Assembly (NCBI GenBank): GCA_014204435.1
Contig: JACHLF010000009.1
Location: 62,001 to 126,000 of the forward strand
Direction: 5' to 3'
Source of the DNA: Mycobacteroides chelonae
GTDB lineage: Bacteria; Actinomycetota; Actinomycetes; Mycobacteriales; Mycobacteriaceae
DNA length: 64,000 bases
A program made the position numbers and the translations under genes. How positions within the stretch are numbered: the first letter of the stretch is position 1; every line of letters begins with the position of its first letter. Shown piece after piece: positions 39,083 through 51,344 of this stretch. The notes below the pieces were generated by a model. It saw only the letters and a program-made list of their open reading frames with translations, was not told the origin of the DNA and searched no databases.

Positions 39083-39432
39083 CTGTTAGCAGACGAAAGC
39101 CTACCGCAGGTCTGGCAAGATTCTGAATTCGGCCTCCCGCATGCCACGCGATGTTCTCGAAATCACCTGTGCCACAATCAAAGCATTCTCAATACTTCGC
39201 GGCTACTTGTCGAAGTGTCGATGCAATATTCAAGGATGCGTTTGATTGTGGATATCGACGCCGAGCAAGTTCCCACCGGGCTGCGTTGCGCGGGCGCGCC
39301 GCGCAGCAACTGGTTCCACCATCCCGAAAGCTATCTACGAGACTGGAACGCCATCGGCCCCGCCAGGGGGTACCCGACGGGGCCGATGGGGCCATAAGGC
39401 TTAGCTTACCCAGCGTGCTTAAGCTGGTGTGA
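39083..39432. other. Intergenic region between tRNA-Pro and lectin gene
   Basis: This 350-bp stretch must hold the tRNA-Pro promoter (minus strand) and the 3' end of the lectin transcript. Short open frames across it have unlikely composition and no RBS. A GCTTA/TAAGC inverted repeat near 39400-39430 could end the lectin transcript. I see nothing else. Confidence 0.4.
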
Positions 39433-39990
39433 CTACTCCGGGATGGTCAGCACCTGGCCTGGCTGAATCAGATCCGGGTTGGCGATACCGCTAGCGTCGG
39501 CGATCTTTTGGTACTGGTTTCCGTCGCCGTAGAAGCGCTCGGCGATGGCCCAGAGGGTGTCACCGGATGCGACGGTGTAGGTACGGGGTTCCGGTGCAGG
39601 AGCGGGCTCCTCCACGGCCGCGGGAGCGACCTCGACGGACGCAGCGGCCGGAGTGTCGATCTGGGTGCCCGAGGACCACACGGAATCCGCACCCGCGTAC
39701 AGCACCAGGTTGCGATCGTCCTGCAGAACCAGCTTCACGTCAGAGCGGCCCTCGGTGTTGCTGCTCCACAGGGCGCCACCACCGTTGTCGTAGACGACGA
39801 AGTTGCCGTCGCTTTGGACCTCTGCGCGGCCTGCGGAGTGTCCGGCAGTGTCCGAGGCCCACACCGGGCTGCCGCCGTCTGTCAGCACCAGATTGCCGTC
39901 ATCCTGCAGGGTCAGGGTGTACGCGCCGTTGTTCGATGTGAGGCTCTGTCCCGAGTCCAGCTTCTGGCCCTGGGTGAGTGTGTCCGCCAC
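39433..39990 (-). CDS. Bulb-type mannose-lectin plus LysM protein
   Basis: The 185-aa protein has three tandem bulb-type lectin repeats (about residues 1-110) and a C-terminal LysM domain (about 136-184; TYTVASGDTLWAIAERFYGD). The mannose-binding signature QxDxNxVxY appears as QSDGNFVVY and QDDRNLVLY; the first repeat is QDDGNLVLT, with Thr for Tyr, so that site may be weak. A Pro/Ala-rich linker joins the domains. It matches the mannose-binding lectin described in M. smegmatis (LysM plus lectin). No signal peptide is visible, so export would be non-classical. Confidence 0.88.
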   Translation of the reverse strand: MADTLTQGQKLDSGQSLTSNNGAYTLTLQDDGNLVLTDGGSPVWASDTAGHSAGRAEVQSDGNFVVYDNGGGALWSSNTEGRSDVKLVLQDDRNLVLYAGADSVWSSGTQIDTPAAASVEVAPAAVEEPAPAPEPRTYTVASGDTLWAIAERFYGDGNQYQKIADASGIANPDLIQPGQVLTIPE

Positions 39991-40048
39991 TGTGTTGCGC
40001 CTTTCGATAGGTGGTTGTGATACCGCCGCAGGATGATAGACGGTGAAA

Positions 40049-40062
40049 CTAGCCTAGGCTAG
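40049..40062. promoter_or_regulatory. 14-bp palindrome upstream of the lectin gene
   Basis: CTAGCCTAGGCTAG is a perfect palindrome 59 bp upstream of the lectin start codon. It partly resembles the inner part of IdeR boxes but lacks the TTAGG/CCTAA ends. It could be a regulator site; the regulator is unknown. Confidence 0.4.
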
Positions 40063-40191
40063 CAAACGGAAAAAGTGGGCGATTCGGATCGGATAGATCT
40101 CAACGCGCGTGCGAATATTCGGTGAACGGAGCCGGAGAGCGCAATGTGCATGTCGTCCTTTCCTCTGCGCTTATTGCGATCTCATGGAGAC

Positions 40192-41592
40192 TCAGCGCTT
40201 GGGTCCTCGCTTCTCGCGCACCCGCACATTGACGCGGATCGGGGTTCCTTCAAAGCCGAAGCTCTCGCGCAACCGGCGTTCGAGGAATCGCCGATACCCT
40301 GCCTCGAGGAAACCGGTGGTAAACAGCACGAATGTCGGCGGACGCGACGTGGCCTGAGTGGCGAACAACACGCGAGGCTGCTTGCCTCCGCGCACCGGCG
40401 GAGGCGTGGCGGCAACGACTTCCTTGACCCAGGTATTGAGCTGACCGGTGGATATCCGCTTGTCCCAGGAATCCAGCGCAGACTCCAGCGCGGGCACAAG
40501 TTTCTGGATAGCTCGTCCGCTTTTGGCTGAAATGTTCACGCGTTGCGCCCAATTGAGCTGCGAAAGCTGAAGGTCTACTTCACGTTCAAGGAGGTCGCGA
40601 CGGTCCTCGTCCACCAGGTCCCACTTGTTGAACGCCAGTACCAGTGCCCGTCCGGATTCGATCACCATCGACAGCACCCGCTGGTCCTGTTCGGTGATGG
40701 GCTGCGACGCATCCAGCAGGACGACGGCAACTTCGGCCGCCTCGATGGCGCCATGGGTACGCAGCGACGCGTAGTACTCGTGGCCCGAGGCCTGCCCGAC
40801 CTTCCGGCGCAAACCGGCGGTGTCGACGAAACGCCACGTCTTGTCGCCGAGTTCGATCAACGTGTCCACCGGGTCGACGGTGGTACCCGCGGTGTCGTAC
40901 ACCACGGCCCGCTCATCGCCCGATAGACGGTTGAGGAGAGAACTCTTGCCCACGTTGGGTTTTCCAACCAGGGCCACCCGTCGTGGGCCGCCCTCGCCCG
41001 ACCCTCGCGCGGAAACTTCGGGCAGGTCTGCGACCACGCGGTCAAGCAGATCCGCCACCCCGCGCCCGTGCATGGCACTAATCGGGATCGGCTCCCCCAG
41101 CCCCAGTGACCACAGCACCGCGGCGTCGGCCTCGGCGCGGTCGCTGTCAACCTTGTTGGCCGCCAGGAAGATTGGTTTGCCCGAGCGGCGAAGTAGCTTG
41201 GCGGCCTCTTCGTCGGTCGAGGTTGCGCCCACCGTGGCGTCCACGACGAGAATGATCAGGTCGGCGGTCGCCATGGCGTGGCGCGCCTGTTCGGCGACGA
41301 GCTGCTGCAGGCCGGTGGCATCGGCTTCCCAGCCACCGGTGTCCTGGACCGTGAAGCGGCGATCGAGCCACTCCGCGGGGTACGAGACGCGGTCTCGGGT
41401 CACTCCGGGGATGTCCTGCACAACGGCTTCGCGGCGGCCGATGATGCGGTTCACCAACGTGGATTTGCCGACATTCGGTCGACCGACGACCGCGACCACC
41501 GCGGGCGGGGCGCTCGGCTCCTCGGTGCCCTTGTCTCCGTCGAATTCGGCTAATTCCCATTCGCTTTCATCGACCCATGTGCCGTCGGTCAT
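40192..41592 (-). CDS. der: Ribosome biogenesis GTPase Der (EngA)
   Basis: The 466-aa protein has two tandem GTPase domains, each with its P-loop ([12 protein letters not shown] and [12 protein letters not shown]), DxxG (DTGGWE and DTAGLR) and NKxD (ANKVDSD and FNKWDLVD), then a C-terminal KH-like domain ending in basic KRGPKR. Der is essential for 50S subunit maturation. ATG 41592 overlaps the cmk stop by 4 bp. It is the last gene of a tightly packed run that starts at the parA-like gene. Confidence 0.96.
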   Translation of the reverse strand: MTDGTWVDESEWELAEFDGDKGTEEPSAPPAVVAVVGRPNVGKSTLVNRIIGRREAVVQDIPGVTRDRVSYPAEWLDRRFTVQDTGGWEADATGLQQLVAEQARHAMATADLIILVVDATVGATSTDEEAAKLLRRSGKPIFLAANKVDSDRAEADAAVLWSLGLGEPIPISAMHGRGVADLLDRVVADLPEVSARGSGEGGPRRVALVGKPNVGKSSLLNRLSGDERAVVYDTAGTTVDPVDTLIELGDKTWRFVDTAGLRRKVGQASGHEYYASLRTHGAIEAAEVAVVLLDASQPITEQDQRVLSMVIESGRALVLAFNKWDLVDEDRRDLLEREVDLQLSQLNWAQRVNISAKSGRAIQKLVPALESALDSWDKRISTGQLNTWVKEVVAATPPPVRGGKQPRVLFATQATSRPPTFVLFTTGFLEAGYRRFLERRLRESFGFEGTPIRVNVRVREKRGPKR

Positions 41593-42272
41593 CGTGATGC
41601 CCCTGCCCTAGTACGCACCAGGTCCAGCAGGTGGGCCACGACCTGATCCTGTGTCATATCGCTGGTGTCGACCTGCACCGCATCCTCGGCCGGACGTAGC
41701 GGAGATGCGGCGCGGGTGGAGTCCAGATGGTCGCGGCGTTGCACGTCGGCGAATACGCGTTCGTACTCGTCGTTGCCGCCGCCGGTGACGTTCTGCGTGT
41801 TGCGGCGCTGCGCCCGCGCCTGCGCCGATGCGGTCAGGTAGATCTTCACGTCAGCGCCGGGCAGCACCACGGTGCCGATATCGCGTCCCTCCACCACCAC
41901 CGGGCCGCTGCCCTCGGCCAGCTCGCGCTGGCGCCGCACCAGTCGTTCGCGAACCGCCGGTACCGCGGACACCGCGGACACCGCTCCGGTTACCTCCGCG
42001 CCGCGGATGGGTACCGAAACATCTTCGCCTGCAAGCAGAGCCGTCTGCGCATCGGGATCAGATCCCACGGACATCGGGACCTGCTCGGTTGCCGCCGAGA
42101 TGGCGGCGGGATCGGTGAGATCGATGCCGGCACGCAGCACCCAGAGTGTCACGATTCGGTACATCGCCCCTGTGTCCAGGTAGGCAGCACCCAACTGGCG
42201 CGCCAATTCCTTGGCCACTGAGGACTTTCCGGTGCCGGAGGGTCCATCGATGGCTACCACGACACGCGTCAC
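41589..42272 (-). CDS. cmk: Cytidylate kinase
   Basis: The 227-aa protein phosphorylates CMP and dCMP. The P-loop [17 protein letters not shown], the DTGAMYR motif and the [20 protein letters not shown] segment are all present. Its GTG/ATG start overlaps rluB by 4 bp, and its stop overlaps der by 4 bp, so the three are translationally coupled. Same order as Rv1711-Rv1713. Confidence 0.95.
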   Translation of the reverse strand: MTRVVVAIDGPSGTGKSSVAKELARQLGAAYLDTGAMYRIVTLWVLRAGIDLTDPAAISAATEQVPMSVGSDPDAQTALLAGEDVSVPIRGAEVTGAVSAVSAVPAVRERLVRRQRELAEGSGPVVVEGRDIGTVVLPGADVKIYLTASAQARAQRRNTQNVTGGGNDEYERVFADVQRRDHLDSTRAASPLRPAEDAVQVDTSDMTQDQVVAHLLDLVRTRAGASR

Positions 42273-43009
42273 AGTCCCACCGCCTTGTAGAGCGAGCCGA
42301 TCTCGTCGCGGCCCAGAGCGCGCAGACTGCCGGGGCGCTGATCGCCGAGCGTGACCTCGCCGATCTTGGTACGGACCAGCTCCACGACGGGATGGCCTAC
42401 GGCGTCCATCATCCGGCGCACGATGCGGTTACGGCCCTCGTGCAGGGTCAACTGCACCATGCTCTGGCCGTCTGCGGTGCCCAGGAACTTGAACTCGTCC
42501 ACCTTGGCCGGGCCGTCGGCAAGTTCCACGCCGTCGCGCAGTTGCCTACCCAGGCCGCGTGGAACCGAGCCGGCCACGGTTGCGATGTAGGTCTTGGGTA
42601 CCTCATAGGACGGATGCATGAGCCGGTGAGTGAGCTCGCCGTCGTTGGTGAGCAGGATCAGCCCGACGGTGTCGGCGTCCAGACGCCCGACGTTACGGAC
42701 GCCCTGATTGCCGCGGACCCGCTCCTCGATGAGCTTTCCGACACAGGGGCGACCACGGTCGTCGGACATGGTCGAGAGCATGCCGAGCGGCTTGTTGAGC
42801 GCCAAATACACCAGATTGGTGTTCATGATCACGCGGGCGCCGTCGACCCGAACCACGTTGACGGCGGGATCGATTCGCCGACCCTGCTCGGTGACGATCT
42901 CGCCATCCACCTCGACGCGACCGTCATAGATCATCCGCTCGGCCACCCGGCGTGACGCAATTCCCGCTTGCGACAACACCTTCTGGATTCGAATACCTTC
43001 TTCGCTCAT
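42269..43009 (-). CDS. rluB: 23S rRNA pseudouridine synthase, RluB/RsuA type
   Basis: The 246-aa protein has an N-terminal S4 RNA-binding domain ([20 protein letters not shown]) and a pseudouridine synthase domain with the catalytic Asp in [17 protein letters not shown]. The C-terminal [18 protein letters not shown] motif is typical of the RsuA/RluB branch. It isomerises uridine in rRNA; the exact target base needs comparison with characterised members. It lies 3 bp from scpB. Confidence 0.9.
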   Translation of the reverse strand: MSEEGIRIQKVLSQAGIASRRVAERMIYDGRVEVDGEIVTEQGRRIDPAVNVVRVDGARVIMNTNLVYLALNKPLGMLSTMSDDRGRPCVGKLIEERVRGNQGVRNVGRLDADTVGLILLTNDGELTHRLMHPSYEVPKTYIATVAGSVPRGLGRQLRDGVELADGPAKVDEFKFLGTADGQSMVQLTLHEGRNRIVRRMMDAVGHPVVELVRTKIGEVTLGDQRPGSLRALGRDEIGSLYKAVGL

Positions 43010-43012
43010 CGT

Positions 43013-43741
43013 TCAGTCCTGATCAACAGTAAAGGTGGGGGTGGCGCCGTCGGCGGGTGTGCGGTTGAGCCGCGCGAACCGGGGCTCGTCGCCAAGGTTC
43101 TCGGATAGGTCATCGATCACGTCCATATCGGGCAGCAGCGGCGCGATATCGGGAAGATCGGACAGTGACGTCAGCCCGAGCCGCTCCAGGAACAACTCGG
43201 TGGTGCGGAACATCACGGCACCGGACTCGTCATCGGTGCCGGCCTCGGCGATCAGCCCGCGCATCAGCAGCGTCCGCATCACGGCGTCGACGTTTACACC
43301 GCGCACGGCACTGACGCGCGATCGCGTCACCGGCTGCCGGTAGGCCACCACGGCAAGGGTCTCCAGCGCAGCTCGGGTCAACTTCGAACGTGCACCGTCC
43401 AGCAGCAGCTTCTCCACGTAGGGGGCGTACTGGGCGCGGGTGTACATGCGCCAGCCATCTGCGGTCTCACGCAGGTCGATACCACTCGTGCGGTCGGTCA
43501 GGATCTCGGAAATCCGTTGCAGCGCTTCGGCTACACGATCCAGCGGCTGCGCGACGACGGTGGCCACCGCTGCCGCACTGATGGGTGTATCCACCACCAG
43601 CAACAGCGCTTCGAGAGTGCTGCTGAGTTCCTCATCGGTCATCGGGACGAACTCGTCCGATTCCTCCAGGATGGGTTCTGCTGAGGGGTCGAGCTCGGTG
43701 GACTCCTCCGACCCCTCGACAGAGGTCGTCTGCTCACTCAT
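43013..43741 (-). CDS. scpB: Chromosome segregation and condensation protein ScpB
   Basis: The 242-aa protein has an acidic N-terminal tail (about 35 residues) and two winged-helix domains with LSSTLEALLLVVDTPISAAA and VVAYRQPVTRSRVSAVRGVN, a hallmark of ScpB. With ScpA and SMC it forms the condensin complex that compacts and segregates the chromosome. Its ATG overlaps the scpA stop by 4 bp. Confidence 0.94.
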   Translation of the reverse strand: MSEQTTSVEGSEESTELDPSAEPILEESDEFVPMTDEELSSTLEALLLVVDTPISAAAVATVVAQPLDRVAEALQRISEILTDRTSGIDLRETADGWRMYTRAQYAPYVEKLLLDGARSKLTRAALETLAVVAYRQPVTRSRVSAVRGVNVDAVMRTLLMRGLIAEAGTDDESGAVMFRTTELFLERLGLTSLSDLPDIAPLLPDMDVIDDLSENLGDEPRFARLNRTPADGATPTFTVDQD

Positions 43742-44613
43742 GTGTAGTCCACTGCCTTTTCTAGATCATCCTGCGCCGGGCGCTCACCGGTCCATGAAAC
43801 TTGGAGCGGTCCAAGCGGTTCGGATTGCTCGAATAGTACCGCCTTGGAGCGGTAGAGCTCGAGGACGCCCAGGAAACGGGCCACGATCTCGATGGGAGAA
43901 GAGCATTCGGCCACCAGTTCGGTGAATGTCATCCATCGCCCCGCGCCACGTTCGGCGAGCAACTCGACCATGCGTTTGGCGTGTTCGGGCACCGAGACCC
44001 GGGGTATGTGCAGATGGCTCAATCCGACCGTCGGCACCGGCCGGGGGGCGAACGCACCGGCGGCGAGCTGGGCGAATTGGTCCCCGTTGAGTCCAAGATG
44101 GACCGGCGGCAGCAGCTCACTGAACCGCTCCTCCAGGGCTACCGCACGCGGGTACGAGCGCAGTGCCGCGGCCTCCAGTTCGGCGAACATCTCCGCGACG
44201 TGCTTGAACGCCCGATACTGCAGCAGCCGCGCGAACAACAGGTCGCGGATTTCCAGCAGCGCCAGGTCGGCGTCGTCGTCCACCTGGCCCGAGGGCAACA
44301 ACCGCGCCGCCTTGAGATCCAGCAGTGTGGCCGCCACCACCAGGAAGGCCGTAACCTCGTCGAGGCTGTAGGTGTCGCCCAGCGTCTTCGTGTACGCGAT
44401 GAATTCGTCGGTCACCTGATGCAGCGCCACTTCCGTGACGTCGAGCCGGTGCTGAGAAATCAGTTGCAACAGCAGATCGAACGGACCCTCGAAATTCGTG
44501 AGCCGAATCCGGAAGCCGTGGGCGTCGGCGGTACCGCGTTCCGGCACCGTGGACTCGGCAGCGGCCTCAGCCGGATCAGACATTGTCAGCGCTTCCGGTA
44601 CCTCGACCGTCAC
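43738..44613 (-). CDS. scpA: Segregation and condensation protein ScpA
   Basis: The kleisin subunit of the SMC complex. The conserved start of the fold FRIRLTNFEGPFDLLLQLIS and the middle LLDLKAARLLPSG are visible, with a C-terminal winged helix. The frame extends to 44685, but GTG 44613 overlaps the parA-like stop by 4 bp (GTGA) and gives 291 aa; ATG 44583 (MSDPAEAAAE) is another option. The parA-scpA-scpB order places chromosome partition functions in one operon. Confidence 0.93.
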   Translation of the reverse strand: MTVEVPEALTMSDPAEAAAESTVPERGTADAHGFRIRLTNFEGPFDLLLQLISQHRLDVTEVALHQVTDEFIAYTKTLGDTYSLDEVTAFLVVAATLLDLKAARLLPSGQVDDDADLALLEIRDLLFARLLQYRAFKHVAEMFAELEAAALRSYPRAVALEERFSELLPPVHLGLNGDQFAQLAAGAFAPRPVPTVGLSHLHIPRVSVPEHAKRMVELLAERGAGRWMTFTELVAECSSPIEIVARFLGVLELYRSKAVLFEQSEPLGPLQVSWTGERPAQDDLEKAVDYT

Positions 44614-45491
44614 GATTCGAACCGGTCGATTACCTCGCGAGCCAACGAGATATACGCCTGGGCGCCCGAGGATTTGGGTGCCCACGTGGTGATCGGCTCC
44701 CCCGCCACGCTCGTCTCGGGGAAGCGGACAGTGCGCGTGATGACGGTGTGGAAGACCTGATTACCGAATACTTCGATGACCCGGGCCATCACCTCGCGCG
44801 CGTGCAGGGTACGGGCGTCGAACATGGTGATGACGATTCCGGACACCGCCAGTTTCGAGTTGAGCCGGTCGCGCACCTTGGCCACGGTGTCGGTGAGCAA
44901 TGCCAGCCCGCGCAGCGAGAAGAACGCGCACTCCATCGGGATGACGACGCCCTCCGAGCAGGCCAGCGCGTTCACCGTCAACAGTCCCAGCGAAGGCTGG
45001 CAGTCGATGAGCACGTAGTCGTAGCGGTCGAGCACCGGATGCAACGCACGGGCCAGCGAATGCTCCCGGCCCACCTCGTTGACCAGCTGAATCTCGGCGG
45101 CGGAAAGGTCGATGTTGCTCGGGATGAGGTCCAGTCCCTCAACGCGGGTGCGCATGAGGACGTCGTCCACCGACACCCTGGGCTCCACCAGCAGGTTGTG
45201 CACGGTCGTTTCCAGCTCGTGGTGGGCGATTCCCAGGCCGGCCGACAAGGCGCCCTGCGGGTCAAGGTCCACGAGCAGGACGCGGCGCCCGTATCCGGCC
45301 AGCGCGGCACCCAGATTGATGGTCGAGGTGGTCTTGCCTACCCCGCCCTTCTGGTTGCACATCGCGATGACTTTGGCGGGCCCGTGAGTGGTCAGCGGCT
45401 TCGGTTCGGGAATGTCTTTGTGAGGACGGCCGGTGAGATCAAGGTCGCCGTCTTCGGCGGGGAAGTCTGCATCGAGACTGCCTTCCGTCAC
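44610..45491 (-). CDS. ParA/Soj-type ATPase (Rv1708-like)
   Basis: The 293-aa protein has the deviant Walker A KGGVGKTTSTINLGAALAG, Walker B-like VLLVDLDPQG and the YVLIDCQPSLGLL motif of ParA ATPases. It is not the oriC-linked parA (no parB neighbour) but the second chromosomal ParA-like protein encoded beside scpAB, as Rv1708 is in M. tuberculosis. It may recruit or regulate SMC-ScpAB. The N-terminal 30 residues are acidic. It starts the operon; a hairpin between it and xerD separates the two units. Confidence 0.9.
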   Translation of the reverse strand: MTEGSLDADFPAEDGDLDLTGRPHKDIPEPKPLTTHGPAKVIAMCNQKGGVGKTTSTINLGAALAGYGRRVLLVDLDPQGALSAGLGIAHHELETTVHNLLVEPRVSVDDVLMRTRVEGLDLIPSNIDLSAAEIQLVNEVGREHSLARALHPVLDRYDYVLIDCQPSLGLLTVNALACSEGVVIPMECAFFSLRGLALLTDTVAKVRDRLNSKLAVSGIVITMFDARTLHAREVMARVIEVFGNQVFHTVITRTVRFPETSVAGEPITTWAPKSSGAQAYISLAREVIDRFES

Positions 45492-45563
45492 GTCACCTCC
45501 CGGTCATCGACTTGACCCTCTTCGCGCACGCTGCTCATCGAAGGCATTCGGGCAAGTCTAGTG

Positions 45564-45591
45564 GGGTTGCGGCCCGCGGTAGCGGCAACCC
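45564..45591. terminator. Hairpin between xerD and the parA-like gene
   Basis: GGGTTGC (45564-45570) pairs with GCAACCC (45585-45591) around a 14-nt GC-rich loop in the 116-bp gap. No T-run. It lies just past the xerD stop on the minus strand and is a plausible end for the xerD transcript. Part of a CTCTTCGCG repeat is also in this gap near 45510. Confidence 0.5.
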
Positions 45592-45607
45592 GCGCATGCG
45601 GCCGCGA

Positions 45608-46560
45608 CTATCGGGCGCGGGGATGCGCACCTGCCCATACTTCGCGCAGCGAACTCACCGTGACCAGCGTGTAGATCTGGGTGGTCGTCACCGAGGCGTG
45701 CCCGAGTAACTCCTGGACCACACGGACATCGGCACCGCCCTCCAGAAGGTGTGTGGCGAAGGAATGCCGCAGGGTATGCGGGGAAACCGCCGCGCTGATC
45801 TTGGCCCGTTCCGCCGCGTCGGCCAGCACCTGCCAGGCGCTCTGGCGGGACAGCCGCCCGCCTCGGGAGTTCAAGAACAGTGCGGGCACCCCGCCGCGCC
45901 CTCGTCGTGCCAGGTCCGGACGGCCACGCACCAGGTACGCGTGGAGGGCTTCGACGGCGGGCCGGCCCACGGGAACCAGCCGCTGCTTGCCGCCCTTGCC
46001 CCAGAGCAGCGCCGATCGAGCCTGGACATCCACATCGTCGACATCGAGGCCCACGGCCTCGGAGATGCGCGCACCGGTCGAGTACAACATTTCCAGCAGC
46101 GCGCGGTTACGCAGGTCGAGAGGACCACTAGAGGTACCGTCGGAGCCGCCGCCGGACGCGGCCAGGAGCGCCTCCACTTGGTCGACGGTCAGGCTCTTGG
46201 GCAGGCGGCGGTTGGGGGTCGGCGGCTTCACGGCCCGAGCGACATCGGTGGGCACCAGCCCTTCGATCGCCGCGAACCGGTGCAGACCGCGCACGGCGAT
46301 CAGTGCACGCGCGGCCGAGGACGCGGACAGTTCCGGCACGCCGTTGTCGCGATCACCCCGGCGCAACGTCACCACGAAATCGCTGACGTCTGGCTCGGAC
46401 ACATCGGCGAGCCGGTCGATCTTGCGATCGGCGAGGTGCTGTTGATAACGGCGCAGGTCGCGACGGTACGAGCTCAGCGTGTTGGCGGCGACACCGCGTT
46501 CGACGTCGAGGTGATCCAGATAGGACTGGATCTCCCCGTCCAGGAGCCCGACCGCGGCCG

Positions 46561-46564
<4 letters not shown>
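45608..46564 (-). CDS. xerD: Tyrosine recombinase XerD
   Basis: ATG 46564 ([19 protein letters not shown]) overlaps the nudix stop by 4 bp and is preferred to the 15-codon upstream extension; length is 318 aa. The N-terminal SAM-like core-binding domain is followed by the catalytic domain with Arg in [28 protein letters not shown] (His, Arg) and [15 protein letters not shown] (His and the nucleophile Tyr). With XerC it resolves chromosome dimers at dif. Same locus as Rv1701. Confidence 0.94.
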
Positions 46565-48964
<2,400 letters not shown>

Positions 48965-49024
48965 TTAACAAACACGACGACAACCGGCGCTGAACACGCC
49001 GCGCGGTGTGGGCTAGATCCCCTT

Positions 49025-49957
49025 TTACGGGACAGTGATGGAGGTAGCTCCCGGCCCCAGCCCGTACCGCCCCGACTGTCCGTCGGACTGTTCGCGCAGC
49101 GCCAGGACGGTGGTGATGCGGCCCGAGGCCATCTCGATGTCGTCGACGGTGCTCGCCGCCGAGGCCATGGAACCGTCTGCCCGGGTCACTGCGATCGCCG
49201 CGATGCCATGGGCCGATCCACTGCGGCCTGTGAGCACGGTGCCAGAACCGCGCCGATCCAGCGCGGCCGAGAATCGTGCGACGGTGGAGCCTTTGTTGCC
49301 GGCATCGTCGGGCAGTGCTCCTCCGGTCACGACCACGGCGAGGTTCCCGGGCGCGACCTGCCCATCGGTGTAGGTGATGAATCCGCTTTGGCGCAGCGCC
49401 GTCAGCGCGGTGTTCCGCTGTTCATCGGTGACCAGCGGCGCCGGATCCTTCGGGATCTGCATCACGATGCCGACCAGGTCACCCGCCTGCGACCCCTGGT
49501 CCACCACATCGGTGCGCAGCTGTGTGCCGGCGGGCAGGATCGACGAGTTCACGATGGTGCGCAGCCGTTCGCCCTGATTGGCGTCGGTGAACTGATCGGT
49601 CAATCCGATCCGGCTCGATACGGAGCCTCCCGCGGTGGTGATCAGCTGGGCGATGCCGTCGACATCGGAGCGGTCTGCCTCGGGTGTGGTGATGAGCACG
49701 ACCTTGCGATCGGCCAGGGCCTCCTTGACCATGCGGGGCGCCATGGTGGCATCGAAATTGCTTGCTGCGTTGAGTTTTTCGTTCAGTGCGTTCTTGTCCT
49801 GATTCAGGTCCTCGATCTGGCGCTGTTGGCTGCGTTTGTCTTCGCGAAGACCGGACAGCAGGGTGTCATTGAGCAGGCCGGAGCCCAGTATGACGCCCAC
49901 AGCGAGAGCGAGGAAAACAGCAGCGAGGGATATCGCGTGTTGGCGCAGGGTAATCAC
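49025..49957 (-). CDS. mctB: MctB/SteB-family membrane protein (copper transport protein B-like)
   Basis: GTG 49957, 8 bp after the steA stop, gives MITLRQHAISLAAVFLALAV and 310 aa. There is one N-terminal membrane helix (about 8-30), a coiled-coil (KRSQQRQIEDLNQDKNALNE) and an exported alpha/beta domain. It matches Rv1698 (MctB), reported as an outer-membrane protein linked to copper efflux; the corynebacterial relative is SteB, paired with SteA in septation. Which role dominates here cannot be told from sequence. Confidence 0.88.
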   Translation of the reverse strand: MITLRQHAISLAAVFLALAVGVILGSGLLNDTLLSGLREDKRSQQRQIEDLNQDKNALNEKLNAASNFDATMAPRMVKEALADRKVVLITTPEADRSDVDGIAQLITTAGGSVSSRIGLTDQFTDANQGERLRTIVNSSILPAGTQLRTDVVDQGSQAGDLVGIVMQIPKDPAPLVTDEQRNTALTALRQSGFITYTDGQVAPGNLAVVVTGGALPDDAGNKGSTVARFSAALDRRGSGTVLTGRSGSAHGIAAIAVTRADGSMASAASTVDDIEMASGRITTVLALREQSDGQSGRYGLGPGATSITVP

Positions 49958-49965
49958 GGGTGGGC

Positions 49966-51162
49966 TCAGCTGACCAGGTTCTGTACCCAGACCGTCAACC
50001 GGTTCCAATAGGCGAGCAGCCATTCAGCCGCACTGTCGCCCGCGCTGGTGACCCAGAGCATGGTGATGACCGCCACCAGGACCGCCAGGATCAGCAGAGC
50101 GATCACCCCGCCCGAGAACCGGTTGCGGTACAGCGTCGCAACGGCCTTGGAGTCGACCAGCTTGGCGCCCACCTTGAGTCGGGTCAGGAAGGTCGACGGA
50201 TTGGACTGCTGGCGTTGGCGATCGAAGAACTCCTCGATGGATGCGGTATGTCCCACGGTGACGATCAGCGACGCGCCGTGATGGTCGGCCAGCAGTAGCG
50301 CCAGGTCTGCCGCGGAGCCAGCGGCAGGGAAGGTCACGGCCCCCACTCCGAGATCTTGAATGCGTTCCAGGCCAGCGGCATGTCCGTCGGCGTCCGCGGG
50401 AAGAACAACCTGCGCACCGGATTTCAGGACGTCGTTGCTCATCAACAGCGGGTCTCCCACCACGATGAGCGGGCGGTACCCGGCCTTGCGGAGGGTGTCG
50501 GCGCCGGCTCCGACACCGATGAGAACCGGTTGGTATTCCTTGATGAACGGCTTGAGGTTTTTTAGATCCTGTGTGGCGCCAATACCATCGGAGACGACGA
50601 CGACGTGGCGGTTACGCAGGTCGATGTCGACATCCGGGATGCCGATGCCGTCGATCAGCAGCGGGCTCTCACTACGGATGAACTCGATGGTGTTGCCGGA
50701 GAACGCTTCTAGATGGGCGACGAGGCCGGTCTTGGCCTCGTTCATCAGGTGGTGCACGTCCGCGTCGGTGCGTGGGGTTCCGGCGATGAGACGGCGGTCG
50801 CCGTTGTAGATGCCGCCGTTGTGCACACGAACCGTGGAGCCGTCCTTGACCTTCTTGAAGACCTCCGAGCCGATGCTGTCGATAAGGGTGATGCCGTTGG
50901 CGACGAGCACCTCGGGTCCGAGGTTCGGGTAGCGACCGGAGATCGAGGGTGACACGTTCACCACTGCGCTGACGCGAGCATCGACCAGTGCGTCAGCGGT
51001 GATGCGGTCCAGGTCGAGAATGTCGATGACTGCGATATCGCCCGGATTGAGGCGTTGCAGCAGCCGGTTGATGTCCCTGTCGGTGCGCACTGTTCCGACG
51101 ATGCCGGGCCGGGAGCTGCTGCTTCGAGTGAGCATCGTGGTCAAGTTCATAAACGTGATCAT
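49966..51162 (-). CDS. steA: Septation protein SteA
   Basis: The frame opens at 51204, but ATG 51162 or 51150 (MITFMNLTTMLTRS) is likelier by comparison with Rv1697. The soluble part resembles thiamin pyrophosphokinase (LIVVGDPLLMSNDVLKSG, VLIGVGAGADTLRKAGYRP), and one membrane helix lies near the C-terminus (VIALLILAVLVAVITMLWV). In Corynebacterium, SteA with SteB acts in cell separation. It is directly followed by mctB/steB. Confidence 0.9.
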   Translation of the reverse strand: MITFMNLTTMLTRSSSSRPGIVGTVRTDRDINRLLQRLNPGDIAVIDILDLDRITADALVDARVSAVVNVSPSISGRYPNLGPEVLVANGITLIDSIGSEVFKKVKDGSTVRVHNGGIYNGDRRLIAGTPRTDADVHHLMNEAKTGLVAHLEAFSGNTIEFIRSESPLLIDGIGIPDVDIDLRNRHVVVVSDGIGATQDLKNLKPFIKEYQPVLIGVGAGADTLRKAGYRPLIVVGDPLLMSNDVLKSGAQVVLPADADGHAAGLERIQDLGVGAVTFPAAGSAADLALLLADHHGASLIVTVGHTASIEEFFDRQRQQSNPSTFLTRLKVGAKLVDSKAVATLYRNRFSGGVIALLILAVLVAVITMLWVTSAGDSAAEWLLAYWNRLTVWVQNLVS

Positions 51163-51344
51163 GACGCGATCGCCTGGTGAGCCTGTGGAGGCGCGCCGTA
51201 ACACCTGTCACATTAGTCACTTCCGTACCCCTAGTTTCCGATCAAATTCCACGCCGGTTAAACACAAAAACGCGTGTTCAAGCGGCGTGTCGGGGGGCTT
51301 ACGCGTCTGTTCGCGAGGCGAGGTGCGTCAGCGCGCGGAGGGTG

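Noticed and set aside
39393..39409. AAGGCTTAGCTTACCC resembling an IdeR box near the lectin 3' end
   Set aside because: Too many mismatches to the consensus and not upstream of any gene start.
39151..39432. 93-codon plus-strand frame next to tRNA-Pro
   Set aside because: No RBS, ends at the lectin stop region, and no recognisable domain.
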